A DNA stretch of 64,000 nt, taken from positions 1 to 64,000 of the forward strand of contig JAPSHX010000011.1 of NCBI GenBank assembly GCA_031179305.1, given 5' to 3'. A model generated the notes under the pieces. The model was not told the DNA's origin, did no database searches, and saw only the letters and a program-made list of their open reading frames with translations. Made by a program: the position numbers and the translations under genes. This stretch comes from Paenarthrobacter sp. Its GTDB lineage: Bacteria > Actinomycetota > Actinomycetes > Actinomycetales > Micrococcaceae. This document shows, piece after piece, positions 40,764 to 49,982 of the stretch; position 1 is the first letter of the stretch, and every line of letters starts with the position of its first letter.

Positions 40764-42491
40764 CTACTTCTTGGCGCCCTTTTCCCAGCCGATGGTGGTC
40801 CAGTCCGGAACGTTGGAGAGGCTCTTGAACAGGGACGGGCCGTAATTGGCCAGACCTGTTCGCACGAACTGGATCTCCGGACCGTTCATGACCGTGCCCA
40901 TGGAGAAGTACTTCTCCATGTGCTTCTTCTCTACCTCCACGGCAGCCTTGTTGCGTTCAGTGTCATCGGCGATGGTTGCCAGACGCTTGATCTCGGCGTC
41001 GAGCTCAGCGTCGCCAAGGCCGTTCTCGTTGGTGGTGGAGTCGTAGTACTGCTTCACGGCATCAGTGGCGTCCGGGCCCACGGTGTAACCGGAGATAGTC
41101 ACATCGAACTCACGTCCGCCTACAACCTTGCCGAAGTCGGCGTCACCGCGCTGGTCGATGGAAACGTCCATGCCAGCAGCCTGCAGTTGCTTTTGCAGCG
41201 TCTGGGACGTTGCTGCCGTGGTGGGGTCGTCACCGAAGTTGGTGATCTTGAAGGAGACAGGGACGCCATCCTTCTCCATGATGCCGTTGCCGTTGGCCGT
41301 GTAGCCGGCGTCCGTCAGGACCTTCTTGGCCGCCTCAGCACCGGTGTCCTTCACGGGGTAGTTGTCCTGGTAATACTCGGAGAACGGCATGAGCATCATG
41401 GAGCCCGAGCTCTCTTCGGACCAGTTCAGACCGTTGAAGCGGACATCGCGGATGGCTTTGCGGTCTACGGCGGTGAAGATCGCCTTGCGTACGGCAACGT
41501 CGGTCAGGGCCGGCCTCTTGGCATTCAGGTTCAGGCCACCGGCGAACAGTCGCTGGCCGCGACGGATCTCGGAGTTGTTTGTGCCTTCGAGCTGCTTGTA
41601 GCGGCCAAGCGTACGACCATTGGCGGCGTCAATCTCGCCGTTCTTGAACGCAGCGATGGTTGCACTCGGCTCCATCTGACGCCAAATGACCTTTTCAAGG
41701 ACCGGCTTCTGGCCCCACCACTTGTCGTTGGGAACCATCGTTACGGTCTTGGCGGTGGTGTCGTAGTTTTCCACCTTGAACGGACCCGCCATCCATTCCG
41801 GATGCATGTTGCCGGCAAAGCCTGTGTTGAAGATTTCAGGCGTGTTGATGGCCGGGTGGATGAGGCCGAAGAAGAGCCCCTCCAGCGGGAAAACCGGCTG
41901 GGTGGTGGTGACAATGACTTCTTTGTCGTTGGCCCCGGCCTTAACCGAATCCACGAAAGCGTAGGCGCCCGCGGTCACGATGTCGATGGACTTGTCTTCA
42001 CCCTTGAGCATGTTCCAGGTGTTTTCGAAGGTCTTTACGTCGATGGGAGTGCCATCATTCCAGGTCGCCTTGTCATTGACCTTGATGGTGATGGTCTGTT
42101 TGCCATCCTTGACTTCGCTCCTGACTTCCTCGCAGAAGTCCTTGTTTGGCTCTGCTTTGCCGTCGAAGTCCAGCTTCCAGCAGCCACCGATTCCGCCGCT
42201 GTTAATTGACGCGGTGTTTACGGGTGTCATCAGCGCTGAAGTATCTGCGCTGTTGCCCACATTGGAGAAACCGTTGAAGTCCGGACCTATGCTGCCTACT
42301 GCCAGGGTGACCGTGCCGCCCTGTTCCAGATCCTTTGCTTCCTTGGCGTTGACGCTAATCAGCTTGCTGATGTCACCGCCACTCTCTTCGGCCTTCTGCG
42401 AGGCCGGACCCGACGGCGTTCCCCCGCCGCAAGCGGTCAGCATGAGCGTTGCTGCGAGCGCTACGCCACCGATCGTCGTGTATTTCTTCAT
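40764..42491 (-). CDS. Peptide-binding lipoprotein, SBP family 5
   Basis: Extracytoplasmic oligopeptide/dipeptide-binding protein, 575 aa. Signal peptide with lipobox LTAC-GGG. ATWNDGTPIDVKTFENTWNM is the family-5 motif in domain I; FNGLNWSEESSGSMMLMPFS lies in the hinge/C-lobe. It is the last gene of the importer operon, 76 bases after the ATPase gene; its own ribosome-binding site and position after the core genes fit higher expression of the binding protein. The peptide type is not predictable. Confidence 0.92.
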   Translation of the reverse strand: MKKYTTIGGVALAATLMLTACGGGTPSGPASQKAEESGGDISKLISVNAKEAKDLEQGGTVTLAVGSIGPDFNGFSNVGNSADTSALMTPVNTASINSGGIGGCWKLDFDGKAEPNKDFCEEVRSEVKDGKQTITIKVNDKATWNDGTPIDVKTFENTWNMLKGEDKSIDIVTAGAYAFVDSVKAGANDKEVIVTTTQPVFPLEGLFFGLIHPAINTPEIFNTGFAGNMHPEWMAGPFKVENYDTTAKTVTMVPNDKWWGQKPVLEKVIWRQMEPSATIAAFKNGEIDAANGRTLGRYKQLEGTNNSEIRRGQRLFAGGLNLNAKRPALTDVAVRKAIFTAVDRKAIRDVRFNGLNWSEESSGSMMLMPFSEYYQDNYPVKDTGAEAAKKVLTDAGYTANGNGIMEKDGVPVSFKITNFGDDPTTAATSQTLQKQLQAAGMDVSIDQRGDADFGKVVGGREFDVTISGYTVGPDATDAVKQYYDSTTNENGLGDAELDAEIKRLATIADDTERNKAAVEVEKKHMEKYFSMGTVMNGPEIQFVRTGLANYGPSLFKSLSNVPDWTTIGWEKGAKK

Positions 42492-42567
42492 GGTTTGCCC
42501 TTCATGTTTACGACTGGAAATCTTTGCGAGTTGAATAACAGGGTTTCAATCGATGTGTCATATGTCG

Positions 42568-44727
42568 TCAGGCATGCACCACCAGCATGTCGGCATCTAT
42601 CTCTCCGTCCGGGAAGAAGCATGCGAAGTCCTGTGTGTCCTCCTTCTCCGAAGCCAGTGGCGGCTCCAGAGTAAGGCACTTCTCCTGCTTTGCGGCAGGT
42701 AATGCGGCAAACACCGGACAACGGGTCGCAAAATTACATCCCTTGGGAGCATCAAGCGGGCTGGGAAGGTCGCCCTGCAGGATGATGCGTTCACGGGTCC
42801 GTTCCAGGTTGGGATCAGGAACCGGGATCGCTGACAACAAGGCCCGTGTGTAAGGGTGGCGCGGGTTGTCGAAGACGTCGTCCACGTGGCCGGTTTCCAC
42901 AATCTTGCCGAGGTACATCACGGCAACGCGGTCCGAGATGTGCCGGACAACGGAGAGGTCGTGGGCCACCATCAGGTAGCTCAAGCCCAGCTCGGCGCGG
43001 AGCTTGTCCAGGAGGTTGATGACTCCGGCCTGCACGGACACGTCCAACGCAGAGACCGGTTCGTCCAGCACCACGAGCTTCGGATTGACCGCAAGTGCCC
43101 GGGCAATGCCGATGCGCTGACGCTGGCCGCCGGAGAACTGGTTTGGGAAGCGGTTCACGTGGTCCGGCTGCAGGCCCACCAGCTTCATGAGTTCCATGAT
43201 GCGTTTCCTGATGGCAGCCTTGGGCATCCCGAGGTTTTCCAGCGGTTCAGCAAGGACCTCGTACACAGTGAAACGCGGATCCAGGGCACCCGTGGGGTCT
43301 TGGAACACCATCTGCATTTCCTTGCGCATGGCCATCTTGGTCTTGTGGTCTGTGGCTACTTTGTTGCTGACGCCGCCAATCACCACTTCGCCCACCTGGT
43401 CCGGGTGGAACTCCATGATTTCCAGGAGGGTGGTGGTCTTGCCACAACCGGACTCGCCCACAATCGAGACGCACTCACCTTCGCGGATATCGAAGCTCAG
43501 ACCATCCACGGCCTTGACCGTGCCTATCCGTCGCTTGATCAAGGCACCCTTGAGCAGCGGGAAGTGCTTTTTCACGTCCTTGAGTTCCAGGACCTTTTCG
43601 CGCTCGACGCGTGGGACGCCGTCGAACTTTGAAACGGGCTTGGGCGGCGCGTGGAAAATCTTGTGGGCGTCAGCGTTACCGGACAGTTCGTCTGCTTTGA
43701 TGCAGGCTGCCTTGTGTCCAAGCATCTGGCGCTCAACGCCGGGGACGGGGATGAGCTCCGGCTCGCCGTGGAGGCAGGCATCGCTGACCAGCGGGCAGCG
43801 GGCCGCAAAGGAGCATCCTGTCACCGGCAACGCGAGGTTGGGCGGTGTTCCCTCGATGGGCACCAGCGACTGCCTGGTGGCGGTATCCACTCGAGGAACA
43901 GCGCCGAGCAAGCCCAGCGTGTACGGCATCCGCGGGTTGTAGTAGATGTCCTCCACAGTGCCGGTCTCCACCGGCTTGCCGGCGTACATGACCATGATGT
44001 CGTCAGCCATGCCCGCTACGACGCCGAGGTCGTGCGTGATCATGACGACGGCGGCACCGGTCTCCTCCTGCGCGGTGTGCAGGACTTCCAGCACCTGCGC
44101 CTGGATGGTGACGTCCAACGCCGTCGTAGGTTCATCAGCGATGAGTACCCGCGGATCGTTGGCGATGGCGATGGCGATCATGACGCGTTGGCGCATGCCG
44201 CCGGAGAACTCGTGCGGGAAGGCCTTCAGACGGTCCTTGGGGCTGGGGATGCCCACCATACGCAAGAGGTCGACGGCGCGGGCTTCTTTGGCCTGCTTGC
44301 TCATGGTGGGGTTGTGGACCGTGAGCGCCTCGATGATCTGGTTGCCCACGGTATAAACCGGGGTCAAGGACGACAGCGGGTCCTGGAAGACCATGGCGAT
44401 GTCATTGCCGCGATGCTTGCACATGGCTTTGTCGCTGAGGCCCAGGAGTTCCTTGCCCTTGAAGCGCACGGAGCCCGTGATGTCCGCCGTTTCCGGGAGG
44501 AGTCCCATGATGGCCATGGACGTGACGGACTTGCCGGAACCGGACTCGCCCACGATGCCCAGTGTTTTGCCGGGCATGAGGTCGAAGTCGACGCCGCGGA
44601 CCGCATGGACCACACCATTCTCGGAGTTGAAGCGGACATTGAGGTCGCGGACGCTCAGGACGGCGTCGCCTGGAGCGTAGAGTCCTGCGTCGCGAAGACG
44701 TTCGGCGGGAGTGGTGTTGGTGCTCAT
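42568..44727 (-). CDS. Fused double ABC ATPase of the peptide importer (DppD-DppF type)
   Basis: 719 aa with two full nucleotide-binding domains. N-half: Walker A GESGSGKS, signature FSGGMRQRVMIAIAIA, Walker B VLIADEPT. C-half: Walker A GESGCGKTT, signature FSGGQRQRIGIARALA, Walker B LVVLDEP. Each half ends with an oligopeptide-transporter C-terminal region with Cys clusters (SFAARCPLVSDAC; NFATRCPVFA), which in DppD/OppF bind an Fe-S cluster. Fusion of the two ATPases into one chain is common in actinobacteria. ATGA overlap with the upstream permease. Confidence 0.94.
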   Translation of the reverse strand: MSTNTTPAERLRDAGLYAPGDAVLSVRDLNVRFNSENGVVHAVRGVDFDLMPGKTLGIVGESGSGKSVTSMAIMGLLPETADITGSVRFKGKELLGLSDKAMCKHRGNDIAMVFQDPLSSLTPVYTVGNQIIEALTVHNPTMSKQAKEARAVDLLRMVGIPSPKDRLKAFPHEFSGGMRQRVMIAIAIANDPRVLIADEPTTALDVTIQAQVLEVLHTAQEETGAAVVMITHDLGVVAGMADDIMVMYAGKPVETGTVEDIYYNPRMPYTLGLLGAVPRVDTATRQSLVPIEGTPPNLALPVTGCSFAARCPLVSDACLHGEPELIPVPGVERQMLGHKAACIKADELSGNADAHKIFHAPPKPVSKFDGVPRVEREKVLELKDVKKHFPLLKGALIKRRIGTVKAVDGLSFDIREGECVSIVGESGCGKTTTLLEIMEFHPDQVGEVVIGGVSNKVATDHKTKMAMRKEMQMVFQDPTGALDPRFTVYEVLAEPLENLGMPKAAIRKRIMELMKLVGLQPDHVNRFPNQFSGGQRQRIGIARALAVNPKLVVLDEPVSALDVSVQAGVINLLDKLRAELGLSYLMVAHDLSVVRHISDRVAVMYLGKIVETGHVDDVFDNPRHPYTRALLSAIPVPDPNLERTRERIILQGDLPSPLDAPKGCNFATRCPVFAALPAAKQEKCLTLEPPLASEKEDTQDFACFFPDGEIDADMLVVHA

Positions 44728-45683
44728 TTGCCAGCCTTTGCGGTCTTGGTCTTGGCCCGTCCAATGGAGCTGGAGCTGGGGTCGAAGGCGTCACGGAGGC
44801 CGTCGTTCATCATGGCCAGCGAACCGGTCAACAGGAACATGACAGTCAGCGGAACCCAGAACATCCATGGGAAGGAGGACACCTGGCCCGTCGCCTGGCC
44901 GATCAGGACACCAAGGCTGACGTCCGGGAGTTTGATGCCGATGCCGATGAAGGAGAATGCCACTTCGGCGAGGATCGCACCGGTGATCCCACGGGTGAAG
45001 TCCAGGACCAACAGCGAGCCGATGTTCGGGACGAGGTGGCGCCACACGATGCGGCGGGATGGGACACCCATGTACTTGGCGGCTTTGACGTAGTCCCGCT
45101 GCATCAGGGACATGGACAGTGAGCGCACCAAGCGGGCGGTGCCCATCCAGCTGAAGAAGAGCAGCACGACGACCAGCAGGAGCCAGCTGGGGAGATCTTT
45201 CAGTCCGCCGCTTCCGCTGGTGGCGACCGCGACCACCAGAATGGCGGGCATCATGATGAGCGCTTCAAGGATGAACAGCATGGTCGCGTCCACCTTGCCG
45301 CCAAAGAATGCCATGGTGCAGCCGTAGACCGCGGAGATCAGGACGGAAACTCCGCCAACGATCAGGCCGATGAGAATGGAAGTTCGGGTGCCGTCCACAA
45401 TGAGCGCCATGAGGTCGATGCCGGCCTGCGTCGTACCCAGCAAGTGGTCCGGTGACGGCGGCATACCAATGTTCAAGGGATCAAGGGTGTCCTTGTCCCA
45501 CGAGGTCAGGAACCCGCCAAAGATCGAGAAGAGGAACAGCGCGAGGAAGATGAACAAGCCGGCGACGGCGGTCCGGTTCCGCATGAAACGACGGAAGATG
45601 ATCCGCGACTTCCCAATGACGACGTCCTGGTCCGCGACGCGTGACTCGTCGATTTCCGCAATGGGATCGATGATGTTGGTCAT
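44724..45683 (-). CDS. Peptide ABC permease, DppC/OppC type
   Basis: 319 aa with an N-terminal OppC_N segment (IIFRRFMRNRTAVAGLFIFL) and five further TM helices. DYVKAAKYMGVPSRRIVWRH is the EAA coupling loop. The ATG shares one base with the stop of the DppB-type gene; its stop overlaps the ATPase start. Confidence 0.93.
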   Translation of the reverse strand: MTNIIDPIAEIDESRVADQDVVIGKSRIIFRRFMRNRTAVAGLFIFLALFLFSIFGGFLTSWDKDTLDPLNIGMPPSPDHLLGTTQAGIDLMALIVDGTRTSILIGLIVGGVSVLISAVYGCTMAFFGGKVDATMLFILEALIMMPAILVVAVATSGSGGLKDLPSWLLLVVVLLFFSWMGTARLVRSLSMSLMQRDYVKAAKYMGVPSRRIVWRHLVPNIGSLLVLDFTRGITGAILAEVAFSFIGIGIKLPDVSLGVLIGQATGQVSSFPWMFWVPLTVMFLLTGSLAMMNDGLRDAFDPSSSSIGRAKTKTAKAGK

Positions 45684-46666
45684 TACTGGACCCTCACTCG
45701 TGGATCGACCAGCGTGGTGGCGAAGTCGGCAAGGATGGCACCGATCGCGAAGATTACTGAGCCGTAGGCCAGCGTGGCGGTGGCGACGTTGACGTCCTGA
45801 AGGCTGATGGCCTGGATGCTCCAGAGGCCGATGCCTGGCCAGGCGAAGATGGCCTCCGCGAAGAAGCCGCCCGTGAAGATGGCCGGGATGGTGAAGGCGA
45901 TACTCTGCGCTACCGGAATGAAGGAGACGCGCAGGGCGTGCTTCCTGATGGCCTGGTTTCGGGTGAGTCCCTTGGCCCGGGCAGTGCGGACGAAGTCAGC
46001 GTTCACGTTATCCAAGAGGTACTGCCGTTGGGCGATCTGGTAACCGGCCCAACCGAAGACGGTCATCGCGAAGGTGGGCACGGCGTAGTGGGCCAGAAGG
46101 TCAACGAAAGCCGGCCAGCCCGGCTCAATTCCCGGCGTCGAAATCCCCGTCACGAAGAAGATGCGCTCGCCAACGGCCTCATTGATGCTGATGGCACCGA
46201 GCTGCACCAGGAAGTATGCGATGGGAGCGGGGAGGATGTGCACCAAGTAGCTGTAGGACGTGATGACGCGGTCCTGGTACTTGTACTGGCGGGCGGCCGA
46301 GTAGACGCCGAGGGCGACGCCAATGACCAGGGTGAGGATGATCGAGGCGATGAACAACCGGGTGGAGACCATCACGCGGTCCGCGAATTCGGCATTCACG
46401 AACGCGCCGTTCGGGCTGCGGCCCCAGTCCCAGCGGGTGACGATGCCCCAGAGCCAATCAAGGTAACGCTCCCAGGCGTTTTTGTCCGGATCCAGTCCGA
46501 GTCCCCGGAAAGAAGCAGCTACTTGTTCGGGGGTTGGCCGCGGGATCTTTTCCTGCTCGAGGACTGCGGGTTTCAGCGACGAGACCGCCAGGAAGTAACC
46601 CGCACTTGTGGTCAGGAAGATCATGATCAGGTAGATGCCCGACCGCTTCATCAGATATTTCAGCAT
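45683..46666 (-). CDS. Peptide ABC permease, DppB/OppB type
   Basis: 327 aa, first gene of the importer operon. One TM helix at the N-terminus, a long external loop, then five TM helices; DFVRTARAKGLTRNQAIRKH is the EAA coupling loop and FAWPGIGLWSIQAI the conserved segment before the last helices. ATG at 46666. Confidence 0.93.
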   Translation of the reverse strand: MLKYLMKRSGIYLIMIFLTTSAGYFLAVSSLKPAVLEQEKIPRPTPEQVAASFRGLGLDPDKNAWERYLDWLWGIVTRWDWGRSPNGAFVNAEFADRVMVSTRLFIASIILTLVIGVALGVYSAARQYKYQDRVITSYSYLVHILPAPIAYFLVQLGAISINEAVGERIFFVTGISTPGIEPGWPAFVDLLAHYAVPTFAMTVFGWAGYQIAQRQYLLDNVNADFVRTARAKGLTRNQAIRKHALRVSFIPVAQSIAFTIPAIFTGGFFAEAIFAWPGIGLWSIQAISLQDVNVATATLAYGSVIFAIGAILADFATTLVDPRVRVQ

Positions 46667-47009
46667 GTCGGGCGGCTGCCCCGAATCGTGGCAAAACTCA
46701 ATGCTCGTCCTTCCGCGGTTCCCGGCTGTGGCCGGCGTCAGCTACGAATTGGCGCAGCGGGTTCTTGGGCCCCCGCACCCCTTCAGTGATCACCAGCCCT
46801 ATATGGCATGCGTCACATTCAAGAGGAAACTACCACAATAACTGCTTCACGTTTTGCTTCGAGGCGTCCAGTTTCGCGCCTGCAGCCAGATTGTTATGTG
46901 CAGGTTGCGTCATGTTTACGACGTCGGTGCCACTGCCGTGCTCACAGCGACGCCAATGGGGGCGCTAACAGTGGACTCCGCCCTGACTGCGCGCTGTTTG
47001 CGGTTGCCC
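46667..47009. other. Intergenic region upstream of the peptide-importer operon
   Basis: 343 bases without a convincing gene. It must contain the leftward promoter of the importer operon; a TATAGG box on the minus strand near 46800 is the best -10 candidate, but no well-spaced -35 is seen. I see no repeat or stable hairpin. The 3' end of the TetR gene lies at the right border. Confidence 0.4.
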
Positions 47010-47615
47010 TTAGGCGGCCCTCAAGAGCCGCGTGACCAGTTCTCGCCACGAGTCCGCGAGCCGCGTGGGGGAAATGCCTCGAACTCGAACATCGTCCACT
47101 ATTCGCTCAGGGTCCAGCGCGTAGGTCAGAGACATCGCCATCACCCAAGGATCCGCGATTCCCGCCTCCCGCAGCAGGACCTCCATATGTCGATGCGAAA
47201 GCTTGGTTGCAGGGACGTCGAAGCGGTTGCGGGTAGCAGCGCCCGCCGCTTTCAAGAGTTCGCCGTTTTCCAGGACGAAGTAAATTCGCCCCTCACCGAA
47301 GGCCACCAAACGATCCTTGGGGGCGGCACCCGGGCCGAGTGGTGGAGGACCGAACATGAATCCGTGCTGAAATTCGGACTCCGAGTCGCTCAACAGGGTC
47401 ATCATGAGTCCGGCGCGGCTACCAAAGCGGCGGAAGACTGTCCCTTTGCCAACCTTGGCCTTACAAGCGAGTGCGTCCATGGTCAGTGCTTCAGCGCCGA
47501 GCTCGGCCACCAAGTCCCGGGCAGCGCTGAGAAGGCGCTCGCGATTCCTCGCTGCGTCACTGCGCTCGTGGGGCGCACCCAGGGGCACGTCCGGTCGAAT
47601 GGGGATCGAGCTCAC
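47010..47615 (-). CDS. TetR-family regulator of the divergent FMN reductase
   Basis: 201 aa. N-terminal HTH (RERLLSAARDLVAELGAEAL, KAKVGKGTVFRRFGSRAGLM) and a C-terminal TetR_C domain. Divergent from an NADPH-dependent FMN reductase, with a near-perfect 20-bp palindrome between them. Pairs of this kind are common in actinobacteria; the reductase gene is probably repressed until an electrophile or quinone is present (inference). Confidence 0.92.
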   Translation of the reverse strand: MSSIPIRPDVPLGAPHERSDAARNRERLLSAARDLVAELGAEALTMDALACKAKVGKGTVFRRFGSRAGLMMTLLSDSESEFQHGFMFGPPPLGPGAAPKDRLVAFGEGRIYFVLENGELLKAAGAATRNRFDVPATKLSHRHMEVLLREAGIADPWVMAMSLTYALDPERIVDDVRVRGISPTRLADSWRELVTRLLRAA

Positions 47616-47642
47616 AGAAATATTCTAGACCCCGGGAATAGA

Positions 47643-47662
47643 AAGCGGACCATAGTCCGTTT
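47643..47662. promoter_or_regulatory. TetR operator candidate (GCGGAC-CATA-GTCCGT core)
   Basis: 20-bp palindrome with one mismatched pair, AAGCGGAC-CATA-GTCCGTTT, in the divergent promoter between the TetR gene (start 47615) and the reductase (start 47735). Confidence 0.72.
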
Positions 47663-47734
47663 AGTATCGATGAAGGCTCCAAGCCCAGACATCGAACGGC
47701 CGGCACCTCACCCGGCCAGACAAAAGGAGACACC

Positions 47735-48301
47735 ATGTCCAAGAGCACCGTTCTTACCCTCGTCGGTAGCCTGCGCGCCGATTCCCACAACAAGAAACTC
47801 GCCGAAGCCATCCAGCTGAACGCTCCCGAGAACGTTAATGTGCAGATCCACGGCTCACTTGGCAGCATTCCTTTCTACAACGAAGACATCGACGTCGAAG
47901 GCCAGGTTCCCGCCGAAGCCGCCGCCCTCCGTGCTGCAGCAGCCGACGCCGACACCATCCTCCTCGTCACGCCCGAGCACAACGGCACCATGCCCGCCTC
48001 CCTGAAGAACGCCATCGACTGGCTGTCCCGCCCGTTCGGTGCCGGCGCCCTCTCCGGCAAGCCGACCGCCGTCGTCGGAACCGCCTTCGGCCAGTTCGGT
48101 GGCGTGTGGGCCCAGGACGAAGCCCGCAAGGCTGCCGGCATCGCCGGCGCCAAGGTACTTGAAGACGTCAAGCTGGCCGTTCCAGGTTCCATGATCCGTT
48201 TCGCTGAACTGCACCCGAAGGACGACGCTGAGGTTGTTGAGCAGATCAAGGGCATCTTTGAGCCCTTGACCACCGTTCACGACGAAGAAGCAGCAGCGTA
48301 G
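47735..48301 (+). CDS. NADPH-dependent FMN reductase family protein
   Basis: 188-aa flavodoxin-like flavoprotein. LVGSLRADSHNKKLAEAI is the FMN phosphate-binding loop, VTPEHNGTMPASLKNAIDWL the family signature (PEYN-like), and GKPTAVVGTAFGQFGG the third flavin segment. It reduces quinones, azo compounds or flavins with NAD(P)H in the cytosol. AAAAGGAG precedes the ATG. It is controlled by the divergent TetR protein; a GC-rich hairpin follows. Confidence 0.93.
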   Translation: MSKSTVLTLVGSLRADSHNKKLAEAIQLNAPENVNVQIHGSLGSIPFYNEDIDVEGQVPAEAAALRAAAADADTILLVTPEHNGTMPASLKNAIDWLSRPFGAGALSGKPTAVVGTAFGQFGGVWAQDEARKAAGIAGAKVLEDVKLAVPGSMIRFAELHPKDDAEVVEQIKGIFEPLTTVHDEEAAA

Positions 48302-48316
48302 TCTTTAACGCTTTCG

Positions 48317-48350
48317 ATGCCCCCGTTCCGCATTTCGCGGGGCGGGGCAT
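48317..48350 (+). terminator. GC-rich hairpin after the FMN reductase gene
   Basis: Arms 48317-48331 and 48337-48350 (ATGCCCC... / ...GGGGCAT) pair over about 14 bases with one bulge and two G-U pairs. No clear T tract. Confidence 0.6.
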
Positions 48351-48454
48351 TCGCGTTCCTACAGCTTTGAAAGGGGCGTGATCAACTCTTGTCCGAACCG
48401 TCACCGTAACGGCATGTTGTGTTCCGCAGTCCCGTCCTAACGTTGGAGAAACAG

Positions 48455-49294
48455 GTGGACGGACAGGAGCGCGGGGCTGTCATGCATGCCGGACGGGGAC
48501 CAAAAAGCACGACGGCGATCACGGCTGCCTGCCTCATCTTCGGCCTGTGGGTGGGTGGCTGCACTACTGTCCCGACCGAATCTTCCGGACCTGAGTCCGC
48601 AGGGTCCTTGCCGACAGTTTCCGTGGCTTCGCCTGCCCCTACACCTTCGACCATTGCTTCCGTGCCAGCTGCCTCGGCTCCCTCCCCTTCGAGCCCGGGT
48701 ACGCCGTCCGTCGCCGTCCCAGCCGCGTCACCCCCGGCAGCAACGCCAACTCCAGCACCGTCCGCAAGTACTCCCGCTTCGCCCGTGGCCTCTCCCACCC
48801 AAACGGCGCCCGTCGTCGAGCCTTCACCCCAACCAGGCACCAGCGCACCCGAACCAACAGCCACCGCATCGATCATTCCCGTGGATTCGGAGAACTCCGG
48901 ACCAGCGGTCTACTACGTGGCAATCGACGACGGCGGCGCCCGCGGCGTGCGGTTCGGCTGTAACGACAGCCTGGTACCTGTCAGGGGCGTTGCCGTGCCC
49001 GGAGATCCGTTGTCCGTGGCTCTCGGCCGGCTCTTGGAGGCCGGAATGCCAGTGGACAGCGATGCGGCCCTCTACGACGCATTGGCTGATTCCTCGCTGC
49101 GCTACCTCTCCGGTTACATGAGCGGTGCAACGGTGGTGGTTAACCTCAGCGGGTCACTGCGGCCCGGGGGCGTGTGTGACATCCCACGGATCCAGGCACA
49201 ACTGACGCAGACCATAGTGTCCGCCAGTGGCGCGTCGAGGGCCGAGATCTATGTGAACGGCAGGACCCTGACGGAGGCCCTGAGCGTTCGGTGA
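48455..49294 (+). CDS. Lipoprotein with a GerMN-like domain
   Basis: 279 aa. N-terminal signal segment (TTAITAACLIFGLWVGGC) with a lipobox-like VGGC. Then about 110 residues of Ser/Pro/Thr/Ala linker, and a C-terminal GerMN-type domain (VYYVAIDDG ... PLSVALGRLLEAGMPVDSDA, VVVNLSGSLRP, AQLTQTIVSASGASRAEIYV). GerMN domains occur in sporulation protein GerM and actinobacterial LpqB; they are thought to bind wall components or partner proteins. I chose the GTG at 48455 (GGAGA upstream). Another candidate is the ATG at 48482. Confidence 0.8.
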   Translation: MDGQERGAVMHAGRGPKSTTAITAACLIFGLWVGGCTTVPTESSGPESAGSLPTVSVASPAPTPSTIASVPAASAPSPSSPGTPSVAVPAASPPAATPTPAPSASTPASPVASPTQTAPVVEPSPQPGTSAPEPTATASIIPVDSENSGPAVYYVAIDDGGARGVRFGCNDSLVPVRGVAVPGDPLSVALGRLLEAGMPVDSDAALYDALADSSLRYLSGYMSGATVVVNLSGSLRPGGVCDIPRIQAQLTQTIVSASGASRAEIYVNGRTLTEALSVR

Positions 49295-49328
49295 GTGCTG
49301 ATGCGGGGCGCGATGTTCCGTGGGTTCC

Positions 49329-49402
49329 CCGCTGCCACGTTGCCGAGCCGCTATCCCGTGGTTGCCCCGCAACGGAATAGCGGCTCGACAACGTAATAGC
49401 GG
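49329..49402. repeat. Cruciform-type hairpin between convergent genes
   Basis: Arms of 26 bases (49329-49354 and 49377-49402) pair at 22 positions, including a perfect 11-base inner part CGAGCCGCTAT/ATAGCGGCTCG; the loop holds a small GTTGC/GCAAC stem. It probably terminates transcription in both directions. A longer-than-usual stem suggests a REP-like origin. Confidence 0.75.
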
Positions 49403-49442
49403 GGCGGGCGGGGTTAGGGTCTGGCAGGGCTAGCTTGACGGC

Positions 49443-49982
49443 TCATGACGTGGCGATGGCCAGCACCCTCCTCAGTGCCCACGCCACACGCAACAGGGCA
49501 AGGACTGAGGCGAAAGTCAGCACGAAGACCAGTGCTTCAGGGATCCACAGGCCGGTGACGGCGTCTCCTTCCAGGACCACCGTGACCAAGGCAGCAACCA
49601 CCAGCAGGCCCAGCCCAGGGATGGCAAAAAGGAAGACTTCGCCGATTTGGCGCCGATGAGTGGCGGACAGTTTCTCCAAGGGGAGTTCCCGTTGACCCGG
49701 CGCAGCTTTCTTTCCCAGCACGTTGATCAGCATGGACACACTGGTCAGTGTCAGGCCAGCCGTGGCCCCGGCCAGCGTCGCGAGTGTCTGGAACAGGGTC
49801 CGCCGGGCACCGGGGTCCACGCTTTCCAGCATCAGCGGTTGATGCGCAAGCAGCGCGATTCCCAGCCAGATCAGGACGACAAGCGCAGCCCATCCGAAGT
49901 CTGCGCTGGGATGCAACAGAAACCAACGCCACAGAGTCCTGCGGCGCCCGGTTCGCTCAACGTCAACCCCGTACAAGCTCAT
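49443..49982 (-). CDS. Four-TM membrane protein coupled to the upstream unknown gene
   Basis: 179 aa. Four hydrophobic segments (WAALVVLIWLGIALLA, LATLAGATAGLTLTSVSMLI, IGEVFLFAIPGLGLLVVAAL, WIPEALVFVLTFASVLALLR), with basic residues at the N-terminus and a loop with RRTLFQ between TM1 and TM2. I recognise no family. I use the ATG at 49982, which overlaps the end of the 350-aa gene by 20 bases; the frame is open 81 codons further upstream but only as the shadow of that gene. The tight overlap makes the two proteins a functional pair. A membrane effector coupled to a cytosolic partner is one reading. Confidence 0.75.
   Translation of the reverse strand: MSLYGVDVERTGRRRTLWRWFLLHPSADFGWAALVVLIWLGIALLAHQPLMLESVDPGARRTLFQTLATLAGATAGLTLTSVSMLINVLGKKAAPGQRELPLEKLSATHRRQIGEVFLFAIPGLGLLVVAALVTVVLEGDAVTGLWIPEALVFVLTFASVLALLRVAWALRRVLAIATS

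Noticed and set aside
43651..45093. 480-codon open frame on the plus strand across the peptide-importer genes
   Set aside because: The opposite strand encodes two complete ABC domains with intact motifs; this frame has no recognisable domain and only reflects third-position GC bias.
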